DNA of 64,000 bases, taken from assembly GCA_936432065.2 (NCBI GenBank), contig OW386292.2:131703460-131767459 (forward strand), given 5' to 3'. The translations under genes and the position numbers were made by a program. This DNA comes from Rutpela maculata (lineage: Eukaryota; Arthropoda; Insecta; Coleoptera; Cerambycidae). Positions within the stretch are counted from its first letter, which is position 1. Every line of letters starts with the position of its first letter. The notes beneath the pieces were generated by a model that searched no databases, was not told the DNA's origin, and saw only the letters and a list, made by a program, of their open reading frames with translations. Positions 13,101 to 23,101 of this stretch are shown in pieces.

Positions 13101-16100
13101 CTTTTTTCTGAAATATTTTTCGCCAATCTCCTTTTCGTGAGGAGATATTTCTGTGGATTAATTAAAAATTGTCTAATAAAATCAATTCTTCTGAAGCAAA
13201 AAAAATAATTGAGAGCCAAGCTAAAAGTAGCAGTATATTTTTTTGATTATTGGCTTCCAAATGAGTAGGAATTAAGTGGCTTCGCACTTAATCATTTTTG
13301 TGTGTCTGTGTTCATTACCTAGATTTATATTTTTAAGCATCTTCTCCCAATTTGACCTTGAAGCAATGTTTACACACGATAGTTAGGTTAGGGTTAAGTA
13401 ATATATATATTTTTTGGTAGGTGTCACTAGAGGGGTTGATATAAAAACAGCACCCTCAAAAATTAAATTATTTTTTATACACTAAATGACGTAATAGGAA
13501 TGTAAAAAAAATGTAAAATATAAAGCTATTTTATATCAACGTCTCCTATTAAGTTCAATTAATTATCTTCAATAGTTTTGAAAAAAATTAATTTTAAAAT
13601 TGAGAGCTGTTACCCCCATAACTCTGCTAATATGGGGGATAGAGGTTTATTATATATTTTATTGAGCATTCCTAGTTATAAGCAACATTCATGTGAATGA
13701 ACAGCCCAATAAGCCGTTGGGCCCAATTCCATATACTTAACCGGCGAGACCCTTTAAGTGCCTGATGCAGTTTTAGGATACTAAGTGCTGTCTCTTTCTA
13801 CGCATGAAAATACAGTATGTATATACAGTATCGGAAAGTGTACATATTGGGATGGTAGTAAGAGCATGTGAGAGCGCGGCATGCGAGAGCGAAGCAAGCA
13901 ATCGTGTACATGCCTCAGATGGTGGGTGTGTCCACTCTTTACCTCTGCTAGGGTACTGGTAGACGTCTTTATTGTGGGCGGTCGGTTAATAGCGCAATTC
14001 CAAACGAAGGACTTTTTGATTCTGAATACTGACTGCACGAAGAGCTGAGTTGTTTTGTAACAAACCTGCGGCAGTCTTTATACAACAAAAAAGAACATGT
14101 AGCTCTATAATTACTTTAGTAGTAGTAGTATTGGTATTAGTAGCTTTTACGCATACATTTTATTTGTAATAAAAGCGTGTCAAATATCCATTGTCCACAT
14201 ATTAAATTTGTTGTTATTTTATTTTTTGAAATAGTTTTAGTTTTACGTTATATATTTCTGAAATTTCTTCAGGCTGTTTAAGCTATATAATTTTAATCTT
14301 AGCAAGAATAGTTGATTTCTGTTATAAATCTCTGTGCAGCTATCTGGGCTTTGGCAATTGCTCAATGGACGTCAGTAGTAGTATTGAATCAGAAATTATT
14401 TTAAGTTCGCACAAATTGATTTTTTCTTTCACTTCTGTACTATAGCCTATCTGATTGATAGGTTTTACAGTCATCAGTTTGTTAGTGAAACGTAATTTAT
14501 AGTTATTATAGCAAAATACCTTAATAATCCTTTTTCCCATCCTTCAAGCCTTTTTTTAATGAACACTCTGCAGCATTTTTGGTAAGTTAGAGTTCCTCTC
14601 ATTTAATTTTGAACAATTTCTTAAAAGATTTAATTAGATATTTCTGTAAATATATCATACATAGGTAGTATTAACATTATATTGTGACATTCATACCCCC
14701 CAGAAACATCTATGAGTTCAAAAGGTAGACAGTAAACAAATAACAATTCAATTGGTTGGTTCAGCAATCATCCCAGAGATGGCGCGCGCGGTGTTATAAT
14801 CTGGACTTCTTCTGGAAATATCTAGAGAGTGATGACATCATGACAAAACATTCTAGATCCTTCATCTTTGGGTATATAAAGACAGGAAGAAGCAGAGTGG
14901 ACAGTTAACAGTTTAGTTGATGTGCAGTTCACATGGTCAGAAAGTGAGCAAAGTAGATCACAGTGACTGAAGAAGTGAATTACAGTACACAGTGTAATAT
15001 TAGTAAAGTAATTAATTGTTGCAATTAGGCAATCCAAACCACGTGACATCCAACATGGCATGTGTGGGCCTCGAGGGCAAACATTCATTTTCATTTGTTA
15101 AACGTTTGTGTTTTTCTGTTGGCTTGGCTTCGTTTCCGGAATTTAGTAAAAATAAACTCGTGTTTGCCAATTGTTTGCCCACAACGCCATATTTTGACAG
15201 GTCGTTGGATTCCCTAATTAGAAAGTTAAATAAATTAGTGTTTAGTGATACCCTGGTGTTATAATTTTCGGATCCACGATACAGGGTGTGTAAACACGTA
15301 ACAATATATAGTCGGTGATAGTAGTTCTCCCAAGTTATTGTACATTTACCTAAAATCGGACTATGGAAGTACTATCTATAAATAATTACCTTTGATATCT
15401 TGACGTCAACTCTTTCGACATTTTCACTTGACAGATTTGTTATTTCTATTTTAACCTTAACGGGCTCCCCCGGCACATAAGCTTCTTTTTCCAAGTAAAC
15501 AATCATCGTTATTTGACCTCTGGAGCAGCAGCAGCAACGAAGTGTTTTATCTTCCGAATAGGCGACAGGTCCCTAAAAACAGAAATAAGAGGATGACGAT
15601 TTGATAAATATTCTGCAAGTCAACCCTTTCCAGTATATTGTAGCGGCGTAAGCTGAAACGAATATTTCGAATTCTGTTCGAACTGCAAGGCGTCGAATCA
15701 AGGAAGGAATGGATCTGCGTCACCATCTTTTCTTTTCTTTTATTTTCATTTCCTTCCTATAACTAAATAAAGTAGTTTATCCAGCTCTGATCACAAAAGT
15801 TCTTGCAAGGCGATTTAAATCACAAGAAGAATAAGGAATCTATGACTACTCATACTCAGTCATAGATTGTCTTCTAAACAAACAGTAAAATGGGAAACCT
15901 GCCGACATTTTTTGCAGATTGACAAAAATACACCAGACACAAGACATAAACTTACCAAATTGAGATTTTCTATCATTGTGTTAAGGTCGATAAGGGCTAT
16001 AACAATAAATTCCTTCTCATCCTTGTAGTTATGTCCAATAGATCTGTCAACAGTGGCCTTAACCGTAAACCTAATCCATCCATAACTGCTATAGTAGGAT

Positions 16101-19100
16101 CCCGGAATATCCTTAGGTAAAGTGAGGGTAAAGTGGTACTCATATCGACCGGGGCTTAGGTGTCCTGTAAATAACACAGGGTATAAATTATTCTTAATTT
16201 GTTTTTCGATTTCGATTATGATTCTTAGCTATTAATAAGCCAGTAAAATAATAATAATAAAAGTAATAAGCTATAATACCTTCTTCTCTTATTGTGGTTT
16301 CTAGTGACAAAAATTTATTTTGTCCTTTATAAACTCTAGGGTGTCTTCTTCTTCCCTGTCTTGTATTTGTCCAGCTGTTGTGCTCGGTACCTTTGAGTTT
16401 GACTCGAATTGCTAAGAAGTAAAAAAAATTTAAATGTAAACAAAAGTACGAAATAAATTCATTTTCTCCATTGCGCATCTACTGGTATGGAAAATTTAAA
16501 AAGTTAAGAAAAATATCATACATCTATTAATAGGTATGTGTAGTAAAAAAGCTATGCCAGTTCTGGACTGAAATCCCATTCGTGCTAGTTTTACGTGGCA
16601 ATTGTTGCAATTCTTCTAGGATAGATTTGCGTGCGATATGTGCAAGTAAAAATCGGAGTTAAATTGCTATTAGAACGAGATGACCAAACCATTACTATGG
16701 CGCGTAAAATCTAAGGCAGGAATATGATAGAGATAGTGTTATCATACTCCTCACAAATACGAAATCGAACAGTATATTGTATATGATCAGCCATTTCTAA
16801 AACCATAAATGTCGTTCAAAGAGAAAAAAATGTTCATATCTTTGTTACTGAATTCTGAACAACTTTTAAAATAAGATAAATGATAGATAAACTAGTCTTT
16901 ATTATCTCTGGAGCTTTATACAAAGCCGAAAAAGGAACCTACATCAAGAATTGAACGACAGTCAAGGACAGCCATTATGAATTCATTGACCCGAGTAGGA
17001 GAACAACGTGGCCTGCTACCGAGAGAAAATATACCACCATGACTGTAAGGACTGCCAAACCTTTGTGACCAATCGTCAGCATATGCGGATCACCCACCTA
17101 TGAATTGGCTAGGTATGTCGCAGACATACTGCAACCTACATAGACAAGACCAGCAGCTATGTGAAGAACCTCGGACACTTTGTGGAAATTTTAGAAGACT
17201 TACAAATAACGAGCAGTGATATCATGAAAAGTTTCGACGTGGACGTTATTCACCAACATACCGATTGACGAAACAGTTAACCTGATACACCAGCAACTTG
17301 TACTCAAAGAAGAGAAGATATTCCTGATTTGGTTCGATTATGCCTATCAGCAACATATTTTCTGTGGAACGGAGACCTACGAGCTAAAGTACGAAGTAGC
17401 TCTGGGATCACCGCTTTCATCGGTAATAGCCAACATATTCATGGAAGCTTTCGAAAAGAATGCCATACGCTGTAGTGTAGAGAAAGCAAAATGTTAGTTG
17501 CGTTATGTTGATGATACGTTATTCATATGACCGCATGGTGGTTCTTCATTGTCTGTTTTCTTCGACCATCTAAATAACCAACACCCAAATATCATCAATA
17601 AGTTTATAATGGAGATCGAGCAAGAGGAAATTTTGCCTCTCTTAGATCTATGTGAAATGATCAAACATCGATAGGCAGTCCCACGGAGTTTACAGAAAGC
17701 GATCACATACCGATCGTTACCTGCATGTTACTCCCAGGTCGTGAACCAGTTTTTAAAGGAATTAAATAATTTCACTAGGGAGTACAATATTGTACTTAGT
17801 TTCATGTCATTAAAAAAAAATGGTAATGGGGACCGACGAGTTAAACAAGAAACCTATATGCCTTTTTCCTCCAGGCACACTTTGAAGAAAACTGATCTGT
17901 CAAAAATTTGAATGTTAAAGTAGTAGACATTTGAAAACCACTGCTTTTCTGTATCAATGGACGTATAATTCCGAATCATAGAAGTTTCTTACTTACTTTT
18001 AAAAAGTCATAAAAAAAGTGTAAAGATTACCGACTTGTATCCTTGCCGCCGCGCCGCGCAGTCTCAAAGCAAGAAGTGCGGCTCTTTAATGGGACCGCTT
18101 GAACTAATCTTTTTATACCAATTACGAAAATGTAAATAATTTGTTACCTCTTTCTGCACAACCACAAGCACAGGATGGCCTCAGAGGTTTTTTATACGCG
18201 CCGGCTTATTCCTTTGTCTGCATACCCGATGCTTTCTGCACAAATGTCAGAGTATCATGTGCGACAAACGCGACGATAATAAAGCCTACCCCAATATTCC
18301 AGCAGTTCTCAAACAATATTAAAAATTTTCGAAAGTTTTGTTTATTTTTAGACCCCCATAAGGTTTTTGTTTGTCTAGTCGTTCCCCAGCACCAATTTCT
18401 TTAAATGATATGAAACTAATTACATCCTGTATATGTGGTAAAAAACTTTTTCATTTCGCAAACGTTACCTTTAGCGAGTCGTTAAAACTCCTTACATATT
18501 TGTAAGAAAAGCGTGCTTGCCAAAAACGTTTTATTCCAGTAAATGTTCTCTTACATTAGTGGTTAAAAATGCATGTAGTAGTAACGTATTTTAAATGTCT
18601 TATTTAAACGTTGAAATATTCAACCAAATGAAAACGTCGAAAATTTCAACCTATACGGTTTAATCAACGACTATGACGTTTTAAAAACGTTTATTAAACT
18701 TACGTGTTCACATTGGGAGGAGTTTGGGAAACAAATATTTTTTTACTCTGTTATATAGTGACTAGTGTTTCACCAACTAAGATGGCATTATAAAATTAAA
18801 ACATCTAAAAGTAACATTACTTACAATAAGCTACAAAGAATACCCTATAGAATGTGCAACAATTACATAAAAAAACCAATAAATCGGCGAAAGTATATAC
18901 AGTGTGTCCTAGGATAGATGTAACAAGAGGTGTAATGGACCAAAAATTTTGGAATTTTGGAACGATATTTGGGGATTGAGTCCTGCTTGTTGTAAAACCA
19001 TAGTACACCAAAAATGACTTGATTTGGTGTTCTACAGGGTGTTTTATAAGCAAAGTTGTAAAAATCACCACTAATAAAGTACCTCTATTTTTCAAAATAT

Positions 19101-22100
19101 GAAAAAATTCCACTAAGAAAAGTTATTTAGAATGCAATTTTATACCGCCATACCAAATTTCAGGAATATAAAATTATTTTTTTGAAACTTCCCATTTTTT
19201 CAATAAATTAGTATTTTATTTTGAACCATTCAATTAAAACTGTTTAGAAATTATTTTTTGTGAATTAATATTTAAAGTTATGTAGAAGCTAAAAGTAGGC
19301 TATGAGAAAAGCAATGGATACACATTTATCATTTATTATTGACATATCTGTCAAACGTAGTCAATATTACCCTTAATTTCTGTTTCAAATTAACGAAATA
19401 AGCATAAAACCGCTGCCCAAGGAATCACTACTTCCACATCCAGCTTCTCTATCCAAGTCACTCACAACGAAAAAACTTTGTATGTGAAAGTAACTGTTTA
19501 TGGAACTTTAATAATATAATATTTGAAATCCTCTACTCCAAAAACCCATAAAACGATACCCCACATCGGTAGTGGGGTGGGGGGTGGTGATAGGGGGGTG
19601 ATAGGGGGGGTGGATGAAGTAAAACAATATTTTGAGGTTTCTGGTTCCTGTACATACACTAAATCACAATTTTTTTTCATCTCCTTTAATAAGGGGGTGG
19701 GGGTGGTAATGGGGGTTGTTAATGCCAAAAATTTTTTTGAGACCTTACCTTCTCTTGTATATACTAAATACCAATTTTATGGACTCTTACCTGCTTGATT
19801 GACCTATTTACCCCAAATTTACCCCAATTTACCCCCCAACCCTTCGACGGAACAAGATGAAAATATAATCTAGTTCTAGATCTCGTTAAAGTACATATGT
19901 GTACCAAATTTCAAGTCAATATCTTAAACAGTTCCAGAGTAAACGTGCGCACAAAAAAAAGTTACAGACAGACCGACAGACAGACAGACCGACAGACCGA
20001 CAGACAGACAGAAATTTTTTTTCGCTCAAACTTAAAATCTCGACGTTTCATGACATTTTGAGCCTATTTGGACAATAAAAATTTTTAAAAATTTGTTTGT
20101 CGTTACTATACTTCCACTGGACGTGGAAGTAAAAATTAAATGAAAATGGTACTCACAGTGCGTGAAAAAATTTATATTGTGCAATGCTACGGAATTGGCG
20201 GTGAAAACTCGCTAAGAGAAGTGGTAAGCCAATTTAATTTGAAATTTCCAAACAGGCTATGAGAATAATTAAAAAGCTTCTGGCTACTGGTAGTGTTCTT
20301 AACATGGAAAGAAAAATAAAAGCATATGATGAAGACATTGTTGGGGCTATTATAGCTCTTGCCTCTGTTATAGAAAATCCTAGGATGCCACTAAGAGAAA
20401 GATCAGCTCTTATTAATATTAGCAAGTCTGAACTCCAAAGAATTTACAAGGCAAAGAAAATTAGGGCATATAAAGCAAATTATAAACAAACGCTTGAAGA
20501 GGGAGATGACGGCCGTAGGTTGCATTTTTGTTTGACCATTGGAGAAAAAATCATGGAAGAGAGATTTTCTCATCATTTCATAATTTTCTCAGATGAATCC
20601 ACATTCACAACCAATGGTGTTGTTTCATCTCAGAATTGTCGGTTTTGGGCTTCTGAAAATCCAAATTTTAGAATTCGTTGTAGAAGACAATTTTATAAAA
20701 AAGTGAATATGTGGTGTGCCGTTTCTTATCACGTAGGAGTTATTGGACCTTATTTCATTGAGGGAAGGTTAAACTAGCACACTTATTTACAGCTTCTTGA
20801 AAGAATTTCTGAAGAACATTTAAAAATTTTAAGGCATATGCCTTTAGTTCATTTTCAACATGATGGTTGCCCTGGCCACTCCACAGAAATAGTTAATCGG
20901 TGGTTGAATTTAAATTTTGGAGAAAATTGGATTGCCAGGAATGGACCGATCAAGTGGCCGGCGAGATCCCCAGACCTATCAATATTGGATTTCTTTTTAT
21001 GGGGTCGCCTCAAGCAGTTGGTTTACGCTGAACCACCTCCTAACGATGTAGCAGTATTGAAGCAGAGAGTTACAAATGCCGTAAACTCCATACCGTTAGA
21101 TCATATTCGAAACAGTTTTAAGGACTTCAGGCGAAGGATCGAAATGTGTGTGGATGTGGGTGGTAGTAGCTACGTCGAATAATAAAAAAAATTGTAAACA
21201 TTGTTTTGTATTGGTCAATAATTAATTTGTTTGTGAATCTGTTATGTTTTTGCAATTTACTACTTGTTATAATTTTTAATCCTCATTAATCTTCTGTTAG
21301 TAATTGTTTCTTGTTTTACAATTAGTTCGATTAACATTATACCTTCTTACATCTCGTATATTCAATTTTTTATTTACCAATAGCCTACTTTTTGAGATGA
21401 TTAACATTTGCTCCTACACAACTTTAAATATGAATTCAACTCTTAATTCGCAAAAAATGGGAAGTTTCAAAAAAATAATTTTATATTTCTGAAATTTTGT
21501 ATAGAGGTATAAAATTGCATTCTAAATAACTTTTCTTAGTGGATTTTTTTCTTATTTTGAAAAATAAAGGTACTTTATTAGTGGTGATTTTTTCAACTTT
21601 GCTTATAAAACACCCTGTAGAACACCAAATCAAGTTATTTTTGGCATACTTTAGTTTTACAACAAGCAGGACTCAATCCCCAAATACCATTTCGAAATTC
21701 CAAAATTTTTGGTAGATTACACCTCTTGTTACATCTATCCTGGGACACACTGTATATTTACTCTAGTCAATCAAATCAATATTTCCTCGATTTGCTAATG
21801 CACACGCAATGGTTAGCTGCAAAGCTACTTTCAGTGTAATTTATACAACGTGATCCACCATGACATGCGGAAAATTTAACAGTAGGTTGTTCCCACCGAA
21901 AGGAGTTAAAAAAAGGAAGAATCAAAAAAAAAGACCAAAAAAATTACCTTATTTTTTTGTGCCGCCAATGACTTTAACTAATCTAACGTAACGCGGTACA
22001 TTTATATCACTTTATCAGCCTGACAGCAAAGCTGGATAAGATAGAAGTGACTTTTTGGTTTTAATCAAATCACACTACAAAAATTGCGAAATAAATCGAA

Positions 22101-23101
22101 ACAAATTGAAGACATTGACCTCATGCTGAAACGACAAGCAGGTATACGAGATATTTAGTTAAACCGGTCAATGACACGGCGCGGCGGTGTCCCCATTGTT
22201 CGACCGAAAACAAAAAACGCGGCTTTCGAGGGGTCTACACACGATGCAGCGTCAGGGAGCCAGCCTTGTCGGCATGCTTTGAACTCATTCGTAGAAGTGA
22301 AGTGGTCCGCTGGAATTCCAATTATCTTCAAAGCGTACCGACAATGTCGGGTCCCTGCCGCTGGATCGTGTGTAGACCTCTTTTTTTGATCTCGCCGGCC
22401 GGCTTCACTTTTTATGCCAATTAAGGAAATGTAAACAACTCGAATACGTTCTTTCACAAGTAAGTTCGTCGATCTATTCAGGAGTAGATCAGGACTTACT
22501 CAACATCAGTAGTGTATCTTCGCAAATTGACTAATAATTTAATATACTAAATTACCTCAGAATCCTCTAAAATTTTGCAGGGGCTTTCCCACATTGAAGA
22601 CTAGCACACCATTTTATTTTCCGCATTTCTTGGTAGATCACGTTGTATATGGGATCAGCATTAACCGTTTACCTGTATAGTACAGATACGTAGAAAAGCT
22701 ATAACAGCAAAAATACAGACATAAGAAAATGTGTACCTGTAAAAATGGAGTACTATATCATATTACACAAGTACATGACTGGTAATGCAGATCCTATATC
22801 TAATGATGATAATGTGACTGTGTGGCCCAATCCGTTAGAGGAGATTAAAAACCAGAATAAACCTCCGTAAGAAAAGGCATAGGATTTTGGTTTCAAAGTT
22901 CCACAGCTAATCTACTTATTCTATGCCAAGAGATGCACAATAGAAATTAAAAATCTACCTGAACGAGGTTTTATTACAATAAAAATATTTACCTCGTACA
23001 TGCTTCGCTTGATCGAACAAACAAATAACCTTTCCTGTTACGTCGCTACCGGGATAATACTGTCTTTGTGAATTGTCTAGCTGGACATTACAGAAAGACA
23101 T
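6823..23101 (-). CDS. Alpha-arrestin-like (arrestin domain-containing) protein, seven coding exons
   Basis: Seven minus-strand exons join in frame to about 1275 nt (424 residues plus stop): 23101-22993, 16411-16280, 16164-15956, 15572-15390, 10613-10422, 8661-8505, 7115-6823. The junction phases agree throughout (1, 1, 0, 0, 0, 1). Exons 1-3 give the arrestin N-terminal fold, starting with QLDNSQRQYYPGSDVTGKV. Exons 4-6 give the C-terminal fold, including YLEKEAYVPGEPVKVKIEI. Exon 7 is a Ser/Pro-rich tail. Family members are cytosolic or endosomal adaptors that commonly link membrane cargo to ubiquitin ligases through PPxY motifs. I see no PPxY in this tail; the nearest is DPYSPSY. The length is typical of the family. 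An acceptor-like TTTTCAG at 23114-23120 (minus) suggests a further 5' non-coding exon. Introns 1 and 4 are large and full of transposons. All splice sites are inferred from sequence only. Confidence 0.88.
7690..8100 (+). pseudogene. Non-LTR retrotransposon RT fragment
   Basis: Broken plus-strand frames give VDHEILVNNLMGMESG, then ITHGVPQGFILGPLLFNII, then a frameshifted CQLCRW-type remnant of the YADD box. These are RT motifs of Jockey/CR1-type elements (the GVPQGS.LGPLLF box). Stops and frameshifts make it non-functional. It lies inside intron 6 of the arrestin-like gene, antisense to it. Confidence 0.75.
8505..8661 (-). CDS. Arrestin-like gene, coding exon 6
   Basis: Acceptor ATTATACAG, donor GTAAAG. 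It encodes the last arrestin C strands, LSSRIVLGHIPVG, the counterpart of the usual 'l.iPi.IGt.P' motif, followed by linker. It ends in phase 1. Confidence 0.87.
9380..10400 (+). pseudogene. Jockey-like non-LTR RT fragment
   Basis: Plus-strand frames interrupted by stops and shifts give YQYGFRTSHSTNQQLF, FVALDLERAFDKVWHHGF, SGIPQRSSLG, HINDLPQSTVHC and LGVALDRQLTFKKLI. These follow the order of Jockey-clade RT boxes from the template-binding loop to the thumb. The YADD box is altered (YADAT). The fragment lies in intron 5, antisense to the host gene. Its C-terminal remnant runs almost to the donor side of exon 5. Confidence 0.82.
10422..10613 (-). CDS. Arrestin-like gene, coding exon 5
   Basis: Acceptor ATATTTTTAG, donor GTAAGTAAG, 64 complete codons. 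It encodes the central arrestin C domain, with YELLASASELGVGAHGAR and LEIPKSTVVHNFNLCTLF. A decayed retrotransposon RT fragment comes within a few tens of bases of the donor side (see 9380-10400). Confidence 0.87.
11255..12222 (-). pseudogene. Retrotransposon RNase H domain remnant
   Basis: Minus-strand frames give IWHTDGSK, then GSTPTIFSAEIYALDPCA, then a VLSDSQAALKALES-like stretch and WVSEHEGIEGNEPAD. These are the D, E, D and D/H regions of RNase H as found at the 3' end of R1/I-type non-LTR pol proteins. A C-terminal remnant continues to about 11255. Several stops and frameshifts are present. It ends where the fold-back element at 12224 begins. Confidence 0.75.
12224..13756. mobile_element. 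Fold-back element with arms of about 740 bp
   Basis: The left tip TAAAGGGTCTCGCCGGTTAA recurs as its reverse complement at the right end (CCGGCGAGACCCTTTA at about 13741-13756). The arms match along nearly their full length, including paired blocks around 12780-12940 and 13030-13215, with substitutions and small indels. The middle is only about 60-80 bp. No transposase is visible, so it is non-autonomous. It sits in intron 4 of the arrestin-like gene, next to the RNase H remnant. The superfamily is not assigned. Confidence 0.8.
13757..14682. other. Intronic sequence, no gene recognised
   Basis: This is part of intron 4. The segment 13790-14040 is more GC-rich than its surroundings and may be old repeat sequence. 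A short (AGT)n patch lies near 14119-14150. I recognise no protein. Confidence 0.45.
14683..15303 (+). mobile_element. Probable solo LTR
   Basis: About 621 bp starting TGTGACATTC and ending CGTAACA, flanked by a possible 4-bp ATAT duplication (14679-14682 and 15304-15307). Inside is a strong TATA-type promoter motif, GGGTATATAAAGACAGG, near 14869-14885, followed by a GC-balanced transcribed-looking stretch. These are the expected parts of an LTR with no internal region. The flanks are AT-rich, so the ATAT duplication alone is weak evidence. It lies in intron 4, antisense to the host gene. Confidence 0.5.
15390..15572 (-). CDS. Arrestin-like gene, coding exon 4
   Basis: Acceptor CTGTTTTTAG, donor GTAATT, 61 complete codons. 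It includes four consecutive cysteines (CCCC) and then the start of the arrestin C domain, YVPGEPVKVKIEITNLSSE. The YvPGE motif is characteristic of alpha-arrestins. Confidence 0.9.
15956..16164 (-). CDS. Arrestin-like gene, coding exon 3
   Basis: Acceptor ATTTACAG, donor GTAAGT. It encodes GHLSPGRYEYHFTLTLPKD and then WIRFTVKATVDR, both strongly arrestin-like (the 'F.f.LP...P.S' and 'V.Y.vka.i.r' strands). The exon ends in phase 0 on a Leu codon. Confidence 0.9.
16280..16411 (-). CDS. Arrestin-like gene, coding exon 2
   Basis: Acceptor TTCTTAG precedes CAATTCGAGTC, and a GTATTA donor follows GAAGAAG. The exon encodes IRVKLKGTEHNSW and an Arg-rich stretch, then YKGQNKFLSLETTIREE, which fits the middle of an arrestin N domain. 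It is 132 nt and carries phase 1 at both ends. Confidence 0.88.
16900..17770 (+). pseudogene. Penelope-like element RT fragment
   Basis: Plus-strand frames give TNIPIDETVNLIHQQL, then ALGSPLSSVIANIFMEAFE, then RYVDDTLFI, HGGSSLSVFFDHLNNQHPNI and MEIEQEEILPLLDL. The combination of 'GSPLSpviAN.fME.fE' and 'RYVDDtf' followed by 'HG...L..FL..LN..H' is typical of Penelope-like RTs rather than LINEs. Stops after the catalytic region and a frameshift near 17250 inactivate it. I could not identify a GIY-YIG endonuclease. It lies in intron 1 of the arrestin-like gene. Confidence 0.8.
19405..20135 (+). repeat. Repeat family E, copy 1
   Basis: Starts AAAACCGCTGCCCAAGGAAT and ends with the self-complementary ACTTCCACTGGACGTGGAAGT. 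An inner ACTTCCACATCCAG near the start is the inverse of the terminal sequence, giving short inverted ends. It carries G-rich GGGGTGG tracts and a GACAGACC patch near 19965-20010. It is non-coding. It matches copies at 29514-30222 (+) and 62756-63426 (-). This copy sits inside the mariner element. Confidence 0.85.
20146..21182 (+). pseudogene. Mariner (DD41D) transposase, two disabling mutations
   Basis: ATG at 20146 opens a frame reading MVLTVREKIYIVQCYGIGGE. A one-base shift near 20250 moves the match to the frame that starts MRIIKKLLATGSV at 20259. That frame runs to an in-frame TAG at 20775-20777, and the same frame resumes at once and ends at 21182. The catalytic residues are in FSDEST, QHDGCPGHS and RSPDLSILDFFLWG. 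Counting from the second D to the last D gives 41 intervening residues, the spacing of the rosa-type DD41D mariners. The protein would cut and paste the element at TA sites. With one frameshift and one nonsense codon this copy is dead but recently so. Confidence 0.87.
21753..22992. repeat. Intron 1 remainder with imperfect palindrome at 22228-22381
   Basis: A block starting GGTCTACACACGATGCAGCG is followed about 100 bp later by its approximate reverse complement, ending GATCGTGTGTAGACCTC. This makes a hairpin with arms of about 50 bp. The following segment (about 22407-22450) resembles 18105-18150, so a dispersed repeat is likely. The mirror-related short frames on both strands here arise from the palindrome and are not taken as genes. 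Confidence 0.55.
22993..23101 (-). CDS. Arrestin-like gene, coding exon 1
   Basis: ATG at 23101-23099, followed by MSFCNVQLDNSQRQYYPG, the usual first beta strands of an arrestin N domain. It ends at a GTAAAT donor in phase 1. The single leftover G joins the CA that opens the exon at 16411, giving ...HVRAIRVKLKG across the junction. The neighbour to the right is the large fold-back structure starting near 23240. Confidence 0.87.

Larger units (their letters stand above)
18900..21752 (+). mobile_element. DD41D mariner-type element with long TIRs, interrupted by an E repeat
   Basis: The element starts CAGTGTGTCC and ends GGACACACTG, flanked by TA on both sides (18898-18899 and 21753-21754). 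The terminal inverted repeats run about 18900-19202 and 21452-21752, roughly 300 bp each, with modest divergence. They enclose a broken transposase (20146-21182). A 0.7-kb E repeat (about 19405-20135) lies between the left TIR and the transposase start and is a later insertion. Without it the element would be about 2.1 kb. TA target duplication and the D,D,D transposase place it in the IS630-Tc1-mariner superfamily. Confidence 0.9.

Noticed and set aside
19498..19798. Gly- or Pro-rich frames in the E repeats
   Set aside because: They come from G-rich tracts of a dispersed non-coding repeat; frames differ between copies.
22155..22457. Overlapping frames on both strands
   Set aside because: Both derive from the imperfect palindrome at 22228-22381, which makes mirrored translations.
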